This document shows, piece after piece, positions 6,053 to 9,548 of a DNA stretch of 9,548 bases. Location of the stretch: assembly GCA_026195755.1 (NCBI GenBank), contig JAPHRL010000144.1, positions 1 through 9,548 of the forward strand, given 5' to 3'. Below the pieces are notes generated by a model. The model made no database searches. It had not been told where the DNA came from and was given only the letters and a program-made list of their open reading frames with translations. The position numbers were made by a program, and so were the translations under genes. Numbering within the stretch: the first letter of the stretch is position 1; the number at the start of each line of letters is the position of its first letter. The stretch comes from Kangiella sp. Lineage in GTDB: Bacteria; Pseudomonadota; Gammaproteobacteria; Enterobacterales; Kangiellaceae.

Positions 6053-9000
6053 CTACTGCGGATCTTGAGTCAACCCCCAATCATTAAACAAGACATAAAG
6101 AGCCGGGATTACAATAATTACCAACACCGTGGCAGCAAGCAATCCAAAAACGACAGAAATAACTAGAGGTTTTATTGCAGCTGCCTGACTACTCGTTTCA
6201 GCCAATATTGGTAATAATCCTGCAATAGTTGTGCTAGATGAGATGATAATTGCCCGCAATCGATCACGACTTGCTAATCCTGCGGCACGTACTACGCCTA
6301 CCCCATTTTGCCTATTATTTTTTATAAACTGTATTAATAAGATAGCATTATTCACTACAATTCCAGCCAAAGAGGCCGCACCAATTAAAGATGGCATGGA
6401 TAAGTAATACCCCATTAGCACATGCCCCCAAAGCGCCCCGATGAAAGCAAGAGGAATCGAAAGCATGACGATCAGTGGCTCAATATAACTTCGGAACTGG
6501 AATGACAAAATCAGAAAGATGCCTATTAAACCTATCAACAATCCTCTTCCTATTGAACTTCCCGTCTCTGCTGAATTTGCGACCTGCCCCTCAAAACTTA
6601 CCTCAATATTGGGATAACGAGATGTAAATTCTCCGAACCACTTATCATCAAGAATACTGGACACAATTGCTTGCCCACTTGAAAGACGAGCATTAACATT
6701 TGCTTCAATCGTCAGAGTCCTACGCCCATTGATGCGTGTTACTCGTGCCCAATCTCGCGTCTCTTTTATTCTCGCAACAACATCCAGCGGCACTTGACTT
6801 CCGTCTGGAAGAGTTAGTGTTTTATCTACAAGATCATCAAGACTATTTCTATCTGACAAGCTTTCACGAATAAGAATCTCAACATCGTGATCACCAATGC
6901 GTTGGGTATCTGTAACTTCCCCCAGAAATGCTACTCGCAGCTGAGTTGCAATCTCTTCCGCTGATAAGCCTAATCCATACCCACTATCAGCCACAAAAAA
7001 AGTTCGTTGGGGTTTTCCAAAGCGCAGATCACCTATAACGTTATATACTGCATCAAAGCTTTCTAAATAAGTAATAAAATCAAGAGAGGCTGAATATAAT
7101 TCATCTAAATTTTCTCCTTGTAAACGCACCTCAACCGGAATACCTGCTGGGCCGAATCCTGGCTCCTGGATGATCAACCTCTGAATACCTGCAATACTAC
7201 CAATCTCCTTAAGCCATTCAGTAGTAATCTCGTCTAAAGTTACAGTACGTTGTTCTGCTGTTAACAAATCTACAACTACTGTTGCGACATGAGGACCAGC
7301 CTCACGAGCACTTGGGTTATAATTAAAACGGACCTGAACAGCATTTATTAAAGGTGCTGCATCAGGTTGCTCGGGCGTATAGCGCTTATTTAATCGCTCA
7401 ATGGCTTTTTCAACCTGTTCAGCCACTGCTTCCGTTCGTATGAAAGGAGTACCCTGAGGCATCAATATACGTGCCTCCAGCACATCGCCATCAATATCAG
7501 GCATGGCTTCGTTACCTATATGCCCACCAGCAACAAAACCAGCGGAGCCAAGTATTATCATAAAAACACCTCCCAAAACCCAGCGCCTATGCTGGATAGA
7601 TTTATCAGTAATCTTCCCCACCCTCTCACGAAAAATTTCAAAACCGTGATCGAAGCGCTGTCGTAATACTGACTTGTGGTCACTGTTTATTCTTGGAATA
7701 CTTGATTTAAGGTGATGGGGTAAAATCCAGAAAGCCTCGATCAAGCTTGCTGCTAATGATGCAATTAATACTACTGGCAACACCTCTAGTACCGTCCCTA
7801 ACTCTCCGGCTAAAAATGCTAGGGGCGCAAATACAGCTACTGTAGTGAGAAATGAGGATAGAACACCGGATAGCACTTGCCTAGTTCCCTCCACCACTGC
7901 CTTTAAGGGATTATCAGTTTCTCCGGCATGAACGGCAATGTTATCGGTAATCACAATCGCGTCATCCATAACTATACCAATCGCCATCAATAATGCGACC
8001 AGGGTGATCATATTAAGTGTTAAGCCAGTAAGAGCCATAACAATAAAGGCTCCCATAAAAGCAACAGGTAATCCTAAGACTGCCCAAGTGGCTAAGCGGG
8101 GCCGAAAGAATGCACTCATCACCAGCAAAACCAAGATAAAACCAACAATTCCATTTCCCACCAACATCTCAAGTCGATCTTTCACAATGCTGGTCATGTC
8201 CTGCGTGAGAGATAATTCGATATGCCCGTTAAAGCGCTCACTCTCTGATCTTATTAGCTGCTCCAAACTCTCTTTAACGGATAAAGCATCATCTCTAAGT
8301 GACTTATGTACTTCTAGTACTAGAGCAGGCTTACCATTAAATAGAATTTTTTCTTCGGCTTTCTCACCCATTTCACTGAGAGTTGCAATCTCACCAAGTG
8401 TTACCCTTCCACCATCGGCTTCAGAAAGCACCACAATAGATGCCAGTTCGGACAATGAACGTCGTTGCTCTGTAAATCGAAGTAAAATGTCTCTATCCGG
8501 TGTTTCCAAAGTACCTAATGGCAAATCAAGACTTTGGGCCGAAATTCTTCTAGCAATTTCTCGAGCCGACAAACCATATTGGTTTAGCACCCCCCTCGGA
8601 ATTTCAATTTGCCATTGCCGTTGCGACCTACCTTGTATTTCAACTTTCGTCACTCCAGAGAGTAACATCAGTCTTTGTTCTAACCGTAAGGCATAATCTT
8701 CCAACTGTCCGCCAGGCATATCGCCCGTTATAGCAACAGCGGCAACTAGAGCACTCAAATGTAATTCTCGCAGTACGGGTGCGTCGGCCCGAACCGGTAA
8801 ATCTTTTATCGCGCTGACCTCAGTTTCCAGTTCGTTAATAAATCTAAGAGAGTCTCCCTTTGGCTCCATGCTTGCTGTAGCACTGGCTACATTATCCTGT
8901 GCAACACATGAAAACTCATCGAGGAAGTCGACACTTTTTACGGCATCGTAAAGGCGACGACAAACAGCGTCTTCCACATCAGCTACATTAGCCCCTCGAT

Positions 9001-9145
9001 AAACAACTTCAATTGAAACCTCTGTTGGACGATAGTCTGGAAACGTTTCACGTTTTAAGTGAGGCGCTGAGAAAAGACCTGCAGCCAGTACTAGCAACAA
9101 TAATAGATTAGCCGCAGTTGGATGTCCTGCAAACCAACGAATCAT
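6053..9145 (-). CDS. RND-superfamily efflux permease (HAE-type inner-membrane pump)
   Basis: At 1030 residues it is full length for the AcrB-like family. It has the internal duplication of the family: TM1 (about 9-28), a periplasmic porter domain (30-325), TM2-TM6 (about 330-475), TM7 (about 522-540), a second porter domain (545-865) and TM8-TM12 (about 868-1020). TM4 carries the paired acidic residues D394-D395 in GIVMDDAIVITDN, the proton-relay site of RND pumps. The family segment FRSYIEPLIVMLSIPLAFIG (884-903) precedes TM9-TM10. In TM10 the position of the AcrB relay lysine is Asn932 (GIVVNNAILLIQF). The porter domain has Cys62 and Cys80, both predicted periplasmic. The gene starts by ATGA overlap with the adaptor at 9142-9548 and has AGGAG 7 nt before its ATG. 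It likely exports drugs, lipophiles or other organic compounds; substrate is not readable. Confidence 0.95.
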   Translation of the reverse strand: MIRWFAGHPTAANLLLLLVLAAGLFSAPHLKRETFPDYRPTEVSIEVVYRGANVADVEDAVCRRLYDAVKSVDFLDEFSCVAQDNVASATASMEPKGDSLRFINELETEVSAIKDLPVRADAPVLRELHLSALVAAVAITGDMPGGQLEDYALRLEQRLMLLSGVTKVEIQGRSQRQWQIEIPRGVLNQYGLSAREIARRISAQSLDLPLGTLETPDRDILLRFTEQRRSLSELASIVVLSEADGGRVTLGEIATLSEMGEKAEEKILFNGKPALVLEVHKSLRDDALSVKESLEQLIRSESERFNGHIELSLTQDMTSIVKDRLEMLVGNGIVGFILVLLVMSAFFRPRLATWAVLGLPVAFMGAFIVMALTGLTLNMITLVALLMAIGIVMDDAIVITDNIAVHAGETDNPLKAVVEGTRQVLSGVLSSFLTTVAVFAPLAFLAGELGTVLEVLPVVLIASLAASLIEAFWILPHHLKSSIPRINSDHKSVLRQRFDHGFEIFRERVGKITDKSIQHRRWVLGGVFMIILGSAGFVAGGHIGNEAMPDIDGDVLEARILMPQGTPFIRTEAVAEQVEKAIERLNKRYTPEQPDAAPLINAVQVRFNYNPSAREAGPHVATVVVDLLTAEQRTVTLDEITTEWLKEIGSIAGIQRLIIQEPGFGPAGIPVEVRLQGENLDELYSASLDFITYLESFDAVYNVIGDLRFGKPQRTFFVADSGYGLGLSAEEIATQLRVAFLGEVTDTQRIGDHDVEILIRESLSDRNSLDDLVDKTLTLPDGSQVPLDVVARIKETRDWARVTRINGRRTLTIEANVNARLSSGQAIVSSILDDKWFGEFTSRYPNIEVSFEGQVANSAETGSSIGRGLLIGLIGIFLILSFQFRSYIEPLIVMLSIPLAFIGALWGHVLMGYYLSMPSLIGAASLAGIVVNNAILLIQFIKNNRQNGVGVVRAAGLASRDRLRAIIISSSTTIAGLLPILAETSSQAAAIKPLVISVVFGLLAATVLVIIVIPALYVLFNDWGLTQDPQ

Positions 9146-9548
9146 TGCTGATCTCCTAAAGCCATCACTTCTATTTTATGTTGCAGCATCTCATCATGAT
9201 ACGGATCTAATAGCATTCCGTTTACCGCCAACGGCAAGTCATCGGTGATAATTAGCTCTCCAGGCTCAAGCCCCGAAGCAATGACGGCCAACCCATTCTG
9301 TTCAAATCCAACTTGAACTTTGCGACGTATCAAGCGGTTATCATCATTTACTAACCATACTTCTCCCTGATGCACAGAACTAACAGGTATAGCCATCAGC
9401 GGGACAATACTAGGCACCGAAAGCACCACTTTGGTGTACATATTCTTTTTCAGTGCTTGATGGTCAGATGAAGCTGTATTGTTGTGATGGTTATCTACAC
9501 GAACAACAACTCGAGAAGTTCGTGTTAAAGCATCTAAACCATTAGCAA
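9142..9548 (-). CDS. C-terminal part of an RND periplasmic adaptor (membrane-fusion protein), partial
   Basis: The frame ending in TGA at 9142-9144 stays open to the edge of the window, giving about 134 residues; the start is outside. An internal Met at 9439-9441 is not a credible start because the upstream residues are also typical of the family. The segment GLDALTRTSRVVVRVDN, then LKKNMYTKVVLS, is the end of the adaptor beta-barrel, where RND adaptors have a TR-T-V motif and a LKPGM-like turn (here LKKNM). The rest (IPVSSVHQGEVWLVNDDNRL, then VQVGFEQNGLAVIASGLEPG) matches the membrane-proximal domain. The lipoyl and hairpin parts are missing. Its stop overlaps the RND start by 4 nt, so the two form one operon and one pump. 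It differs from the adaptor at 4121-5302, which belongs to the ABC exporter. Confidence 0.9.
   Translation of the reverse strand, partial: ANGLDALTRTSRVVVRVDNHHNNTASSDHQALKKNMYTKVVLSVPSIVPLMAIPVSSVHQGEVWLVNDDNRLIRRKVQVGFEQNGLAVIASGLEPGELIITDDLPLAVNGMLLDPYHDEMLQHKIEVMALGDQQ

Noticed and set aside
7938..8696. Plus-strand open frame of 252 codons inside the RND gene
   Set aside because: It is antisense to a well-conserved RND permease, has a low-complexity Ser/Ile-rich translation with no recognisable domain, and is explained as a shadow of the real gene.
9142..9441. A separate 99-residue protein starting at Met 9439-9441
   Set aside because: The frame is open to the window edge and the upstream residues match the adaptor beta-barrel, so this Met is internal to a larger protein cut by the window.

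Overview
This window looks like chromosomal DNA of a Gram-negative bacterium, probably a gammaproteobacterium. The evidence is a lipoprotein outer-membrane efflux channel, periplasmic adaptors, an RND pump and a periplasmic c-type cytochrome, all encoded together. I cannot name the genus. Nearly all of the window is devoted to export across the cell envelope. No RNA gene, insertion sequence, CRISPR array or origin was seen.

Layout, left to right. Positions 1-246 (+) hold the C-terminal end of a cation/Ca2+ exchanger of the CaCA type. It ends 2 bp from the end of a convergent operon. Positions 249-5907 (all -) hold a tightly packed six-gene operon that reads, from its 5' end at the right: TetR-type repressor (5305-5907), HlyD/MacA-type membrane-fusion protein (4121-5302), FtsX/MacB-type ABC permease (2922-4124), ABC ATPase (2207-2920), a small exported mono-haem cytochrome of the c'/c556 type (1713-2189) and a NodT/OprM-type outer-membrane lipoprotein channel (249-1706). 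Spacings are +2, -4, +1, +17 and +6 nt. Start codons often overlap or abut the previous stop, so translational coupling is likely.

Positions 5908-6052 are the only real intergenic region (145 bp). It holds a perfect 14-bp inverted repeat with a 4-bp centre, which overlaps a plausible -35/-10 pair for the tetR-first operon. The simplest reading is an autoregulatory TetR operator. A weak AT-rich stem-loop lies further upstream but lacks a U-tract.

Positions 6053-9548 (-) hold the 3' part of a second efflux operon: the end of an RND-type membrane-fusion protein (9142-9548, entering from outside the window) overlapping by ATGA with a complete RND permease (6053-9145). This operon is directly upstream of and codirectional with the first. 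No outer-membrane channel gene is visible next to it, so it may use the NodT-type channel encoded at the end of the ABC operon, or one encoded outside the window.

How the parts fit: the ABC ATPase, permease, adaptor and outer-membrane channel make a complete MacAB-TolC/DevBCA-like tripartite exporter under a local repressor. The unusual part is the periplasmic haem protein between the ATPase and channel genes. It suggests that export is linked to a redox, haem or small-gas (NO/CO) function, or that the cytochrome senses or protects against the exported compound. That link is inference from gene order only.
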